Source of the DNA: Planctomycetaceae bacterium
Lineage (GTDB): Bacteria; Planctomycetota; Planctomycetia; Planctomycetales; Planctomycetaceae
Reading direction: 5' to 3'
NCBI GenBank assembly: GCA_003445035.1
Contig: DLVV01000018.1
Location: 13,780 to 21,715 of the forward strand
DNA: 7,936 nucleotides
Shown in pieces: positions 1 through 6,945 of the stretch. Both the position numbers and the translations under genes were made by a program. Within the stretch, counting starts at the first letter, position 1; every line of letters begins with the position of its first letter. Below the pieces are notes generated by a model. It was not told the origin of the DNA. It was given only the letters and a program-made list of their open reading frames with translations, and did not search any database.

Positions 1-1383
1 CGAGTTCACACTCGGGTCGGTCCACGCTCCGGGCTGATACGGACTGAGAAACTCCGACACCACCTCCGGCATCCACCCGGACCACATCCACTGCAGCTGA
101 TTGATGACGACTACCGCGATGAAGGTCAAAAGTGCCGCAACTCGACCACGGGTCTCCAGCGGCAACTCTCGACGAAACACCGTGCACACCATAATCACCA
201 TCAGGGCCCCGGAGACGGCCTTGAATGGTGTGTAATTGTCCAGCAGCAGTCCGATCAACGCGACCAGGGCGCCGAAGAACACGGTGGCCTCAAACTTTGA
301 GAGCCGTATCGACTGGCTCTCATCAGTCGTTTTGGCCGCCTGGCCGACTCGTCGAGAGTAGAAGTGCACGATCATCCAGATCGAAAGGTAGTAGAGAATC
401 GCCGGTATCGCTGCCGCCGTGGCCACCTGAACGAATGTCACGTTCGGTTCAACGATTTCGAGCATCATGTACGCGCCCGCTCCCATCACCGGCGGCACCA
501 ATGCGCCTCCCGATGCAGCCGCGGCAGTGATCCCTCCCGCAATATGCGGGCTGAAGCCAACATTCCGCATCATCGGGATGGTGAACGTCCCGGTGGTCAC
601 TGCGTTGGCGACGGCGCTTCCGGAAAGCGAACCCATCAGCCCGCTCCCCAGCACCGACACCTTCGCCGGTCCGCCCGGACTTCCTCCAAAGACCCGCTCG
701 GAAAAGTCGATGATGAACTGCGTTGCTCCCGACATCTCCAGAAACGCCCCAAACACCACGAACAGGAAGACGTACTTGAACATCACCCCGGCCGCCGGAC
801 CAAACACTCCGAGCGTCTGGATGTAGGTCGTACTGACGATGTCAGCAGCACTCTGACCCGAATGCGGCAGCATCCAGGACGGCATTTCCGGCCACTCATA
901 CTCGATCGACGCGTAGCAGTAATACGTGTGCGCGACAAACGCGAGGGCCAGTGCGGGAACGATCCAACCGATCGTGCGACGGGTCGATTCGAAGACCAGC
1001 ACCAGGCCGATCGTCCCAATGATGATATCCAGCTTCGTTTCGTTGCCGGCCCGATCGCCCAGGGACTCTCCGCCCGACCAAAACTCGTTGAACACCGGTT
1101 CAAGCTGGAACACGACATAGCCGCAGGTGACAACCACTGCCGCGGCAAGCACTCCGTCCAGCACCCGCAGAGATCGCCAGTCCTTCAGCTTCTCGTGCAA
1201 AGGGCTCTCAAGAAAACAGATCACCAGGCCCATCAGGATGAACAGCGCCAGCGCCGACTGCTGTTGCAGCCGAGGGTAGTTCATCTCCAGGACCGTGAAG
1301 AGGCACAAAGCCACCCCGAACACGGTCACCACACTCTGGCGAAGCCGATCTCCCACGGCTTGGGCACTCCCCTGCCGACTCAC
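1..1383 (-). CDS. TRAP transporter fused permease (DctQ-DctM type), TAXI system, 3' end cut by window
   Basis: Membrane component of a TRAP importer; it should move the ligand delivered by the neighbouring receptor across the inner membrane using a Na+ or H+ gradient. The frame is open for 461 codons and runs off the left edge; fused TRAP permeases are usually longer than 600 aa, so the C-terminus is missing. About 12 hydrophobic segments are visible (roughly residues 15-33, 43-59, 75-95, 118-131, 138-157, 195-217, 244-270, 280-305, 314-336, 364-381, 386-402, 413-431). The first four match a DctQ-like region; the rest are DctM-like. The strongest family mark is SGSAVANAVTTGTFTIPMM at about 254-272, followed by GG-ALVPPVMGAGAYMM, typical of TAXI-type fused permeases. 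The chosen GTG start overlaps the receptor stop (GTGA), implying translational coupling. A second GTG at 1356 has a better upstream AGGGGAG and could be the true start, shortening the protein by 9 residues. Family assignment is secure; the substrate is unknown. Confidence 0.93.
   Translation of the reverse strand, partial: MSRQGSAQAVGDRLRQSVVTVFGVALCLFTVLEMNYPRLQQQSALALFILMGLVICFLESPLHEKLKDWRSLRVLDGVLAAAVVVTCGYVVFQLEPVFNEFWSGGESLGDRAGNETKLDIIIGTIGLVLVFESTRRTIGWIVPALALAFVAHTYYCYASIEYEWPEMPSWMLPHSGQSAADIVSTTYIQTLGVFGPAAGVMFKYVFLFVVFGAFLEMSGATQFIIDFSERVFGGSPGGPAKVSVLGSGLMGSLSGSAVANAVTTGTFTIPMMRNVGFSPHIAGGITAAAASGGALVPPVMGAGAYMMLEIVEPNVTFVQVATAAAIPAILYYLSIWMIVHFYSRRVGQAAKTTDESQSIRLSKFEATVFFGALVALIGLLLDNYTPFKAVSGALMVIMVCTVFRRELPLETRGRVAALLTFIAVVVINQLQWMWSGWMPEVVSEFLSPYQPGAWTDPSVNS
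1367..1373 (-). promoter_or_regulatory. possible ribosome binding site for an alternative permease start
   Basis: On the minus strand this reads AGGGGAG and lies 10 nt before an in-frame GTG at 1356. It competes with the GTG at 1383 that overlaps the receptor stop but has only a distant AAGGA, about 12 nt upstream. The spacing is a little long, so the choice between the two starts stays open. Confidence 0.4.
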
Positions 1384-2483
1384 TTCGCTTTGGCGTCCTT
1401 CGCTTTGGCGTCCTTCGCCTCGGCGGCATCGCCGGCCGGCTTCTCGGCGTCTGCCGCGGTAACTGCCCCATCACCCTCAGGCCAGATCCCGATTTCCTTG
1501 TAAAAACGCGCTGCGCCAGGATGAAATTCCGTCCCGGTGTAGCGGGCTGCGTTCTTTTCGTTGATCGCACGGCCGGCAGGGTGCTTGCCGGCGATCTCGG
1601 CACGATGTTCCCAGATCGTCTTGGTCAACTGGTAGGCCACCTCGTCGTCCAGGTTGGCCGAGGTGATCAGGTGCATCGACCCGACGTTCAAACCGTCGAA
1701 GTCCTTGTCGAGATCCGAGTACTTGTCCTTGGCAACGGTGAACGGCTGAAAGAACTCGTAGTCCGCCACCAGTTTCTTCCGGACCGCCGCGTCGAAAGGA
1801 ATGAAGACTATGTCGTGGGAACTGCACGCCTGTGTGACCGCCCCGGTGGGCACAGCCCCACCCAGGAAGGCAGCGTCAGCATTGCCATCGGCCAACAGAT
1901 CGACCGAACCGCCCTGCGTATTGTTCAACGGAGAAAAGTCCTTGTAAGTCAGACCGTGCCCCTTGAGCAACGGGCCAACAAACATCTCAAAGCCCGCTCC
2001 CGATGGGCCAACCACAACCCGTTTGCCCTTCAGCCCGGCAATGCTTTTGATGCCGGTTTCTTTTTTGGTGATGAACATCGCCACGTTGGGGGCCAGCGTC
2101 ACGATCGTACGAATGTCGTACTTCTTGTCCCAGCTGGCCTCTCCCCGAACAGCAAAATAGCTGATCGCCGAGTTCGACAACGCCAGTTCCAGCTTATCGT
2201 TTTGAATATCGCGGATGTTCGCCTTGGACCCCTTGGTCCCCTTGGCCTGGACCTTCCAGTTGTTTTCGCCCTTGTTGCTGTTGAGCACCTCGGCGATCGC
2301 ACCACCCACCACCGGAAACGCTCCACCGACGGGTGCAGTTCCCATGCTAAGGAACTGACGACGTTTGGGTTTCGCCGCTCCTCCAGCATCGCCCTCACTG
2401 TCACCTCCACATCCCGATCCCAACAGAAACAGGAAGGAGGCCAGGCAGAAGGTCACCGGCAAAAAAACACGTCGACTGCGCAT
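1380..2483 (-). CDS. TAXI-family TRAP transporter solute-binding lipoprotein
   Basis: Extracytoplasmic receptor (367 aa) that captures the ligand for the TRAP permease encoded directly downstream. Residues 1-25 form a signal peptide: MRSRR, a hydrophobic stretch, then LGSGC. Cys25 is the likely lipidated residue, although Gly at -3 makes the lipobox imperfect. The mature domain shows TAXI-family landmarks: FLSMGTAPVGGAFPVVGGAI near 44-63 (first strand and glycine-rich turn), KGSKANIRDIQNDKLELALS near 84-103, KGKRVVVGPSGAGFE near 152-166, and FHPGAARFYKEIGIWPEG near 320-337. The C-terminus ends in an Ala/Lys/Asp tail with two DAKAK units. The ATG at 2483 is chosen because it begins the signal peptide and has AAAGGA 8 nt upstream; the frame stays open to a GTG at 2642, but those 53 extra residues would bury the signal peptide. 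The gene overlaps the permease by 4 nt. Known TAXI ligands include glutamate and other organic acids; I cannot tell the ligand here. Confidence 0.94.
   Translation of the reverse strand: MRSRRVFLPVTFCLASFLFLLGSGCGGDSEGDAGGAAKPKRRQFLSMGTAPVGGAFPVVGGAIAEVLNSNKGENNWKVQAKGTKGSKANIRDIQNDKLELALSNSAISYFAVRGEASWDKKYDIRTIVTLAPNVAMFITKKETGIKSIAGLKGKRVVVGPSGAGFEMFVGPLLKGHGLTYKDFSPLNNTQGGSVDLLADGNADAAFLGGAVPTGAVTQACSSHDIVFIPFDAAVRKKLVADYEFFQPFTVAKDKYSDLDKDFDGLNVGSMHLITSANLDDEVAYQLTKTIWEHRAEIAGKHPAGRAINEKNAARYTGTEFHPGAARFYKEIGIWPEGDGAVTAADAEKPAGDAAEAKDAKAKDAKAK
1383..1418 (-). repeat. short tandem repeat encoding the DAKAK tail of the TAXI receptor
   Basis: A 15-bp unit, GACGCCAAAGCGAAG on the minus strand, occurs twice without mismatch (1398-1412 and 1383-1397). 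It is preceded by a six-base partial copy (1413-1418). It encodes DAKAK-DAKAK immediately before the receptor stop and abuts the GTGA junction with the permease. The unit is a multiple of three, so copy-number change would lengthen or shorten the tail without shifting frame. Confidence 0.85.
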
Positions 2484-2491
2484 GAAACAGG

Positions 2492-2497
2492 TCCTTT
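2492..2497 (-). promoter_or_regulatory. ribosome binding site deciding the TAXI receptor start
   Basis: AAAGGA on the minus strand, 8 nt before the ATG at 2483. It supports the start that places the signal peptide at the N-terminus over the longer open frame reaching 2642. Confidence 0.75.
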
Positions 2498-2499
2498 GA

Positions 2500-2513
2500 G
2501 GCCACCGATGGCC
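2500..2513 (-). other. hairpin next to the TAXI receptor ribosome binding site
   Basis: The minus strand reads GGCCATCGGTGGCC, a perfect 5-bp stem with a 4-nt loop, ending 2 nt before AAAGGA. No T-run follows, so it is not an intrinsic terminator. Its position could influence ribosome access or mRNA stability; that is inference. Confidence 0.45.
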
Positions 2514-2626
2514 TGCGTTCCTCGCACCTTGGCAACGCCGGGCCGGAGTCATCCAAGCCCAAGAGCTGCTCCTCGAACCAAGTTGCCGCGATCCTACCAT
2601 CCCGTTCATGGCCCTGCCACCGATGG
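2501..2626. repeat. 11-bp direct repeat, two copies, in the TAXI receptor leader
   Basis: GCCACCGATGG on the plus strand occurs at 2501-2511 and again at 2616-2626, one copy near each end of the intergenic leader (start to start 115 bp). The first copy forms part of the hairpin at 2500-2513; the second lies in a GC-rich context with weaker pairing potential. It may be a binding site pair or chance. Confidence 0.5.
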
Positions 2627-2638
2627 GCGCCGACGCCA

Positions 2639-3232
2639 TCACCCCACATCGTCCGGCGATTCAGCCGCCGGGGCCTTGCCTGCCGGGACTGTGGGGTTTT
2701 CTGCCGCCGACGATTCCGAGGCCGGAGGCTTGTGAGCGGGCCCGTGCGGCGTGTTCGACGCGATCATTATGATGCCGACACCGGTCAGAAGAATCCCCAG
2801 GCCCATCATGGGCTTCATTTCGCCGTGTGAGATCGCCGCGTGCACACCGACAATCGTCACTGCACCTCCGAATACGATCGGCATCACCAGCTCAGGAATC
2901 GGCTTTCCGATGAACGTCGACATGGCCGATGTCAGGCAGAGTGCTCCCAGGGCACCCAGCAGACCTGCCGCAAAACCCCAGATCAAAGCTGGCGACTGTT
3001 TCCCGGAAAAACTGAACGTGTCGCCCTTGACCTTCATCATGATCAGGCCGCCGATGATCGCCAGCACAAGATATGCCAACCCAATGCCAACGTAAGGCTT
3101 GAACGGACTCCAGCCTTCAGGCGGAGGAGACGGCGGAGATCCAGGGGCTCGGGCATGCTGCAACGTGGGGCCGTACAATCCCCAGCACAATGCGGTCCCC
3201 AGGGCAAAGAGAATCGGCAACTGGTGTTTCAT
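2639..3232 (-). CDS. small integral membrane protein resembling a single EamA/DMT transporter domain
   Basis: A 197-aa protein with about five hydrophobic segments (roughly residues 4-20, 46-66, 82-103, 112-131, 141-159). The N-terminus LGTALCWGLYGPTLQ resembles the start of a drug/metabolite transporter (EamA) repeat, as does ELVMPIVFGGAVTIVGV with its membrane-embedded Pro. Full EamA transporters have two such five-helix repeats (about 300 aa), so this would act as a dimer or as an accessory subunit if the assignment is right. A Pro-rich loop (about 28-46, SPPSPPP) and a 35-residue hydrophilic Pro/Ala/Ser/Glu tail after residue 160 are unusual. The ATG at 3232 has AAGGGA 5 nt upstream. It precedes the TRAP receptor gene by 155 nt and follows the FtsX permease gene after 140 nt, so it is probably co-oriented with, and possibly functionally tied to, the TRAP pair. 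The substrate is unknown and the family call is tentative. Confidence 0.75.
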   Translation of the reverse strand: MKHQLPILFALGTALCWGLYGPTLQHARAPGSPPSPPPEGWSPFKPYVGIGLAYLVLAIIGGLIMMKVKGDTFSFSGKQSPALIWGFAAGLLGALGALCLTSAMSTFIGKPIPELVMPIVFGGAVTIVGVHAAISHGEMKPMMGLGILLTGVGIIMIASNTPHGPAHKPPASESSAAENPTVPAGKAPAAESPDDVG

Positions 3233-3237
3233 CGGAA

Positions 3238-3243
3238 TCCCTT
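3238..3243 (-). promoter_or_regulatory. ribosome binding site of the DMT-like gene
   Basis: AAGGGA on the minus strand, 5 nt before the ATG at 3232. It supports that start over the in-frame one at 3277, which would add 15 hydrophilic residues ahead of the first membrane segment. Confidence 0.7.
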
Positions 3244-3293
3244 CTGCTGACGATGATGCTCTTCGCGGCGGATCCACCCCGAAATCCGGGATC

Positions 3294-3313
3294 GGCCCAA
3301 CGCGATTGCGGCC
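3294..3313 (-). other. imperfect hairpin downstream of the FtsX permease
   Basis: GGCC plus CAA pairs with TTG plus GGCC (7 bp, one bulged base) around a 5-nt loop. No T-run follows on the minus strand, so it is at best a weak terminator or an mRNA-end stabiliser between two transcription units. Confidence 0.3.
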
Positions 3314-3372
3314 ATACTAGACATTTCGCCCGGTCACCGCATCCCCGTCGCGAGTCGACGAATGTGCGAAAC

Positions 3373-6300
3373 TCATTCACTACGAAGTGACGTGACCAAC
3401 GGGGTCCGCGCCGCTTCGGCAACGGCCAGCCCGGCAGCAAGCATTCCGACCACGACGACGCCGGACAACAACTGGGCCAGCCCCCTGGCCAGTTCCGAGA
3501 CATCCGCACCCGCCGTCGCCAGGTGAGGAGACATTGCCAGTAGCGCCGACACGGTGCCACTGAACAGGCCCCAGCCCAGCAAAAACGCGTTTTCGCTGAG
3601 CACCAGCCAACGCAACCCCGAACGACGGAAACCGACCGCCCGCAACAACGCCAGTTCACTGCGACGTTCCAGCACATTTCTTTGCATCACGGTGGCCAGC
3701 CCGATCGTGCCCAGCAACAATCCCAGCCCCCCCAGCACCTGAAAGGTCATCAAGTACGTGTTCTGGACCGACAAAAACCGTCCCAGGCGATCGACCACCG
3801 GCTCGGCATCAAAACCGTACTCACCCAACTTGGATTCCAGCAGGCTCAACTGTCCGGTTCTCACACCGTCCAATTCTTCCAGGTCTCCGGGTGACTCCCC
3901 CGCATCCCCAAAGCGTGTGTCCCCGACCAGGAAATACCGGAATCCCACTTCCTCGGGAAACGCCGCACGAAAATGGGCCTCCGACATCACCAGGACCCCC
4001 TGGAAGACACTGGCGTCAAGCATCCCGACAATCTCAAGCCACAGTGTCGGGGACTCTTCAGTCGGATAGGCGATCCGGTCGCCCACCCCCTTGTGCAGGC
4101 TGTATTGAAGAGTGTTCATGTCTCCCACAACGGGAAAGACCGGAAGCGTTTCACCGCCCGGAAGCGAATCCGACTTGCGCATTTCTTCGAGCAGCTTCCA
4201 TGGATTCGTTTCCGCGGCGCCGACAAATCGAAAACCGCCTCGATCGATCGTGCGGCGGCTCATTCCCAGGATCGTCGGCAACCGCGTCTGGTACAGGTTC
4301 AGACAACTCGATTCCTCGCCCGCCTTCACTCGAAAAGAATGGAAATCGATCGTCTCCAGCAACGCAGCCTGCCCAACTGGCAGGTCTTCTGAGAGCTCCA
4401 GCTTGGCTTGCCCGTTCAAGGTGCCCGGATCGTAGATCAATGACTGGCTCGACTCGGCGACCAACAGAAAACCGCCGGCCCCGGTCAAACGATCTGGCCA
4501 TTCCGCCACCGGGTCTCGTCGGCCGGCTGCAACCGCTGTGATCAGGAACGCGGCCGACGCAATCATGGCCACCGACAACACGCTACGGGCCCCGTGTCTC
4601 GCGGCGTTACGAAACCCCAGCCGAACCACCGCCAACGTGCCCTGCCCATCCAGGCCCCCGTCTCGCTTCTTACCCAGCATGACAGCCAGGACGGCGATCG
4701 ACGCCACCAGCGAGGACATCCCCAACACGAAGAACAGGACGATGCGCACGGAAAGTCCCGAAAACGCCTCCTGCGACAGAAGAGTGTCCGGCGCGAGTGC
4801 ACCGACAAGAAGGCCCGTGCACGCGCAGCCGATCGATGTCCAGAATACCCGTCGACTTCGACCACCGGCATCTGCCTGCCCCGTCGTACGACGGACGATC
4901 CCCGCCAACAGTTCCCGCGCCGGCATTTTCAACATCCCGCGAGCCGAAAAGAGAATTGCCAGAAGCGCCACAGCCCCGGAAATAGCGAATCCGGACAGAA
5001 GGCTCGGCACCTGCACATCGACCTCAAGGAACGAGGTTCCGACCGCACCGACCCACCAGTGGGTGAGGCCGTACACCATCAGGTCCGCGTAGGCGACTCC
5101 GACCGATGCGCCGACAATTCCGCCGACCGTGACGACCACCGCACCCTCGGCGGCCAACAGCAAAAGAACCAGCCGAACCGGAAAACCCAATGCCAGCACC
5201 AGGCCGGTGCTTCGTACTCGCCGTTCAATTCCCAGTCGAAACAGCAACCCCACCAGAATCGTTGCCGCGCCGATCAGGAAAACACTGAACCCGACAAACA
5301 GGCCGCTGAACGGAGTCGTCCCACTGGCAGCTCGTACGCCGTGTTCCTTGACCGGCTGGACAGACAGGCCGAGCGCCGAAAGGTCGATATTCGCTCGAAT
5401 CGTGTTGTCGAGCTTCTGTATGGCGTCTGCATCGGCCGGATCGATCGCAATTCGCAACGACGTCGACTTACCGTATCGGCTCTCCCACATGCTGATGGCG
5501 GCCCGGCGGGTTACAAACGCCTTCGGAGTCGCCCGGTGGTCATCCCAGTAGTCGTCATCGCGGTCGGTCAACGCGTCGAGATCCATCTCGAACGGTTGCC
5601 TCCAATCGCGAAATGTCCTCACGTCGGTGATGCCGGGCACGTGCGGCGTCAGTCCTCGATCCTCGGCCGGACCCGCCAATTCCACGATCGCATGGACGCG
5701 AAACGTCCGCACCTCCTCTGGCAGTTCGCCATGGGATCCCACAAGGTGGTAGGTCATCTTCAGGCGTCCGCCCACTTCGAGATCCAGGTCATCGGCCAAC
5801 CACCGGTTGATCACAATCCCATCATCAGGCAATCCCGAGATGGCATCCGCGGAGGTGTCGCCGGCGAGGAATGGTCCGAAGGGCGCGGAGGCGACTTCAC
5901 GGGGTTCGAGTCCACCGACAATCGAATACATCGAGTATTTCGCCGGATCGTCGGCGTTCGAAAGCCGGTTCGCCAGGTGGACCAGAACTCGAGACTTCAA
6001 AGACTCCACCGGCTCCGCAGCCGCCACCATCACGTCATCAAGCACCATCCGGTTGCTCTCCAACGCCACGTAACCGCGTTTTTCCAACCGCCGCAGGCTC
6101 AGGCCAAGATCATCAAGCGTGATCGCCTTCTCCACCGCCTTCGAGACCACCTGCGGATTTCCACCGGCGACCACCATCGTGTTCACCCGCGCGGGATACT
6201 CATCGGTACGCCTTTGTTCGCGGTTGCGAACCCGCCGTTTCTGGAGCCGGAATGTCTCCTGCAGTGTGGACAAAGCGACAAAAGCCACCTTCGGCAATTG

Positions 6301-6945
6301 TTGACTGGGATTCAGGTCGAATCGTCCCACACCACGGCGGGCCACCGGATCGCTAGCACCGACCACGGCCCGAACCTTCAGGGGTAGGTCGATCGTATCG
6401 TTGTCACGTTCTCCGAGCAGTGAATCCCTCGGAATGAAGTTGGGCATTTCCATCCACAGGCGGACGTCCTCGCCGGGCTGAACCGATTCGCCCAGCTCTG
6501 AGGCCACTCCTTCGGAAAGCAGGACCTCGCCCGGTTGTGGTGGCTCCAGCCCTCCGTGCTGGGTGAGTTCCCAGAAACGAGCATCGATGCCGTACACCAT
6601 GACACCTCCCACTCGCAATCCCGCTCGCTCACCAACCGCATCGGCTCCTCCGGTCTCCAGGCTTCCCCGGATCATCATCAGCGGGGCAACCTGCACATCT
6701 CCGCCGGCCAACTGTTGGATTTCGCCGGCCAGATCCTCTCGCACAAATCGATCTCGGCCAATAATCGCCATGTCCACCCGCCCCAGCCGATCGAGGTGCA
6801 TTTGCAGGAGGCTGGTTTGTACAGAATCCCCAACGACCAGGGCCCCGGTGATCACCGCCGTGGCCGCGACAACTCCCAGGCAAACGGCCAGGTTGGACCG
6901 CCAGTGAAATCGCACCGTCGACAGCAGCAGGGACCATCTCGTCAT
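3373..6945 (-). CDS. large FtsX-family ABC transporter permease (MacB/YbbP-like, ~10 TM)
   Basis: Inner-membrane subunit (1190 aa) that would pair with the adjacent ATPase. About ten hydrophobic segments are visible: one near 19-38, three near 547-569, 595-622 and 647-668, two near 700-716 and 733-757, one near 787-807, and three near 1065-1086, 1114-1137 and 1155-1178. This is the layout of double-FtsX permeases such as YbbP: two FtsX domains joined by two extra helices. The FtsX coupling motif is clear at ALLRAVGFRRSGL (1099-1111), with a weaker copy at LVLALGFPVRLV (582-593). The extracytoplasmic regions are about 39-546 and 808-1064; the first is unusually long and seems to hold two copies of the MacB-type periplasmic module (see findings). 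The ATG at 6945 overlaps the ATPase stop as ATGA, which decides the start; an in-frame upstream start would add 15 Arg/Gly-rich residues. No MacA-like adaptor is nearby, fitting a mechanotransmission or lipid/lipoprotein role over classical efflux. The substrate is unknown. Confidence 0.93.
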   Translation of the reverse strand: MTRWSLLLSTVRFHWRSNLAVCLGVVAATAVITGALVVGDSVQTSLLQMHLDRLGRVDMAIIGRDRFVREDLAGEIQQLAGGDVQVAPLMMIRGSLETGGADAVGERAGLRVGGVMVYGIDARFWELTQHGGLEPPQPGEVLLSEGVASELGESVQPGEDVRLWMEMPNFIPRDSLLGERDNDTIDLPLKVRAVVGASDPVARRGVGRFDLNPSQQLPKVAFVALSTLQETFRLQKRRVRNREQRRTDEYPARVNTMVVAGGNPQVVSKAVEKAITLDDLGLSLRRLEKRGYVALESNRMVLDDVMVAAAEPVESLKSRVLVHLANRLSNADDPAKYSMYSIVGGLEPREVASAPFGPFLAGDTSADAISGLPDDGIVINRWLADDLDLEVGGRLKMTYHLVGSHGELPEEVRTFRVHAIVELAGPAEDRGLTPHVPGITDVRTFRDWRQPFEMDLDALTDRDDDYWDDHRATPKAFVTRRAAISMWESRYGKSTSLRIAIDPADADAIQKLDNTIRANIDLSALGLSVQPVKEHGVRAASGTTPFSGLFVGFSVFLIGAATILVGLLFRLGIERRVRSTGLVLALGFPVRLVLLLLAAEGAVVVTVGGIVGASVGVAYADLMVYGLTHWWVGAVGTSFLEVDVQVPSLLSGFAISGAVALLAILFSARGMLKMPARELLAGIVRRTTGQADAGGRSRRVFWTSIGCACTGLLVGALAPDTLLSQEAFSGLSVRIVLFFVLGMSSLVASIAVLAVMLGKKRDGGLDGQGTLAVVRLGFRNAARHGARSVLSVAMIASAAFLITAVAAGRRDPVAEWPDRLTGAGGFLLVAESSQSLIYDPGTLNGQAKLELSEDLPVGQAALLETIDFHSFRVKAGEESSCLNLYQTRLPTILGMSRRTIDRGGFRFVGAAETNPWKLLEEMRKSDSLPGGETLPVFPVVGDMNTLQYSLHKGVGDRIAYPTEESPTLWLEIVGMLDASVFQGVLVMSEAHFRAAFPEEVGFRYFLVGDTRFGDAGESPGDLEELDGVRTGQLSLLESKLGEYGFDAEPVVDRLGRFLSVQNTYLMTFQVLGGLGLLLGTIGLATVMQRNVLERRSELALLRAVGFRRSGLRWLVLSENAFLLGWGLFSGTVSALLAMSPHLATAGADVSELARGLAQLLSGVVVVGMLAAGLAVAEAARTPLVTSLRSE

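Larger units (their letters stand above)
2484..2638 (-). promoter_or_regulatory. 155-nt leader between the DMT-like gene and the TAXI receptor gene
   Basis: This non-coding stretch separates the stop of the membrane protein gene from the receptor ATG. It contains an 11-bp direct repeat and a hairpin described separately. I see no convincing -35/-10 pair and no hairpin followed by a T-run, so whether a promoter starts here cannot be decided by eye. The receptor frame happens to remain open through it, with a GTG overlapping the upstream stop. Confidence 0.4.
3233..3372 (-). promoter_or_regulatory. 140-nt gap between the FtsX permease and the DMT-like gene
   Basis: Non-coding stretch between the permease stop and the start of the small membrane protein. 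It holds a ribosome binding site and a small hairpin, listed separately. A TAGTAT element on the minus strand is the only -10-like string I noticed, and it lacks a matching -35. It is the most likely boundary between the ABC unit and the transporter unit, judged only from the spacing. Confidence 0.35.

Noticed and set aside
364..1503. 379-codon plus-strand open frame opposite the TRAP permease
   Set aside because: Codon-aligned shadow of the permease; the translation is His/Arg/Gln-rich and without domain character.
2340..2365. Twin-arginine-like string RRQFLS at residues 41-46 of the TAXI receptor
   Set aside because: It follows a normal lipoprotein signal peptide and merges into the first strand of the TAXI fold (FLSMGTAPVGG), with no hydrophobic export helix of its own, so the match to a Tat motif is coincidental.
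2484..2642. Longer TAXI receptor start at 2642 (420 aa)
   Set aside because: The 53 added residues are not a signal peptide and would hide the one at 2483, which has a good ribosome binding site.
1521..2735. 404-codon plus-strand open frame opposite the TAXI receptor
   Set aside because: Same codon-aligned antisense effect; the receptor on the minus strand has clear family motifs, a signal peptide and a ribosome binding site.
3260..3330. Possible intrinsic terminator or promoter after the FtsX permease
   Set aside because: The hairpins present lack a following T-run and the TAGTAT string lacks a -35 partner, so neither was called as a terminator or promoter.
4594..6387. 597-codon open frame on the plus strand, antisense to the FtsX permease
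   Set aside because: It is codon-aligned with the permease gene. Stops in this frame need TTA, CTA or TCA codons in the permease, which are rare in GC-rich genes. The translation is rich in Arg/His/Gln/Pro with no recognisable domain.
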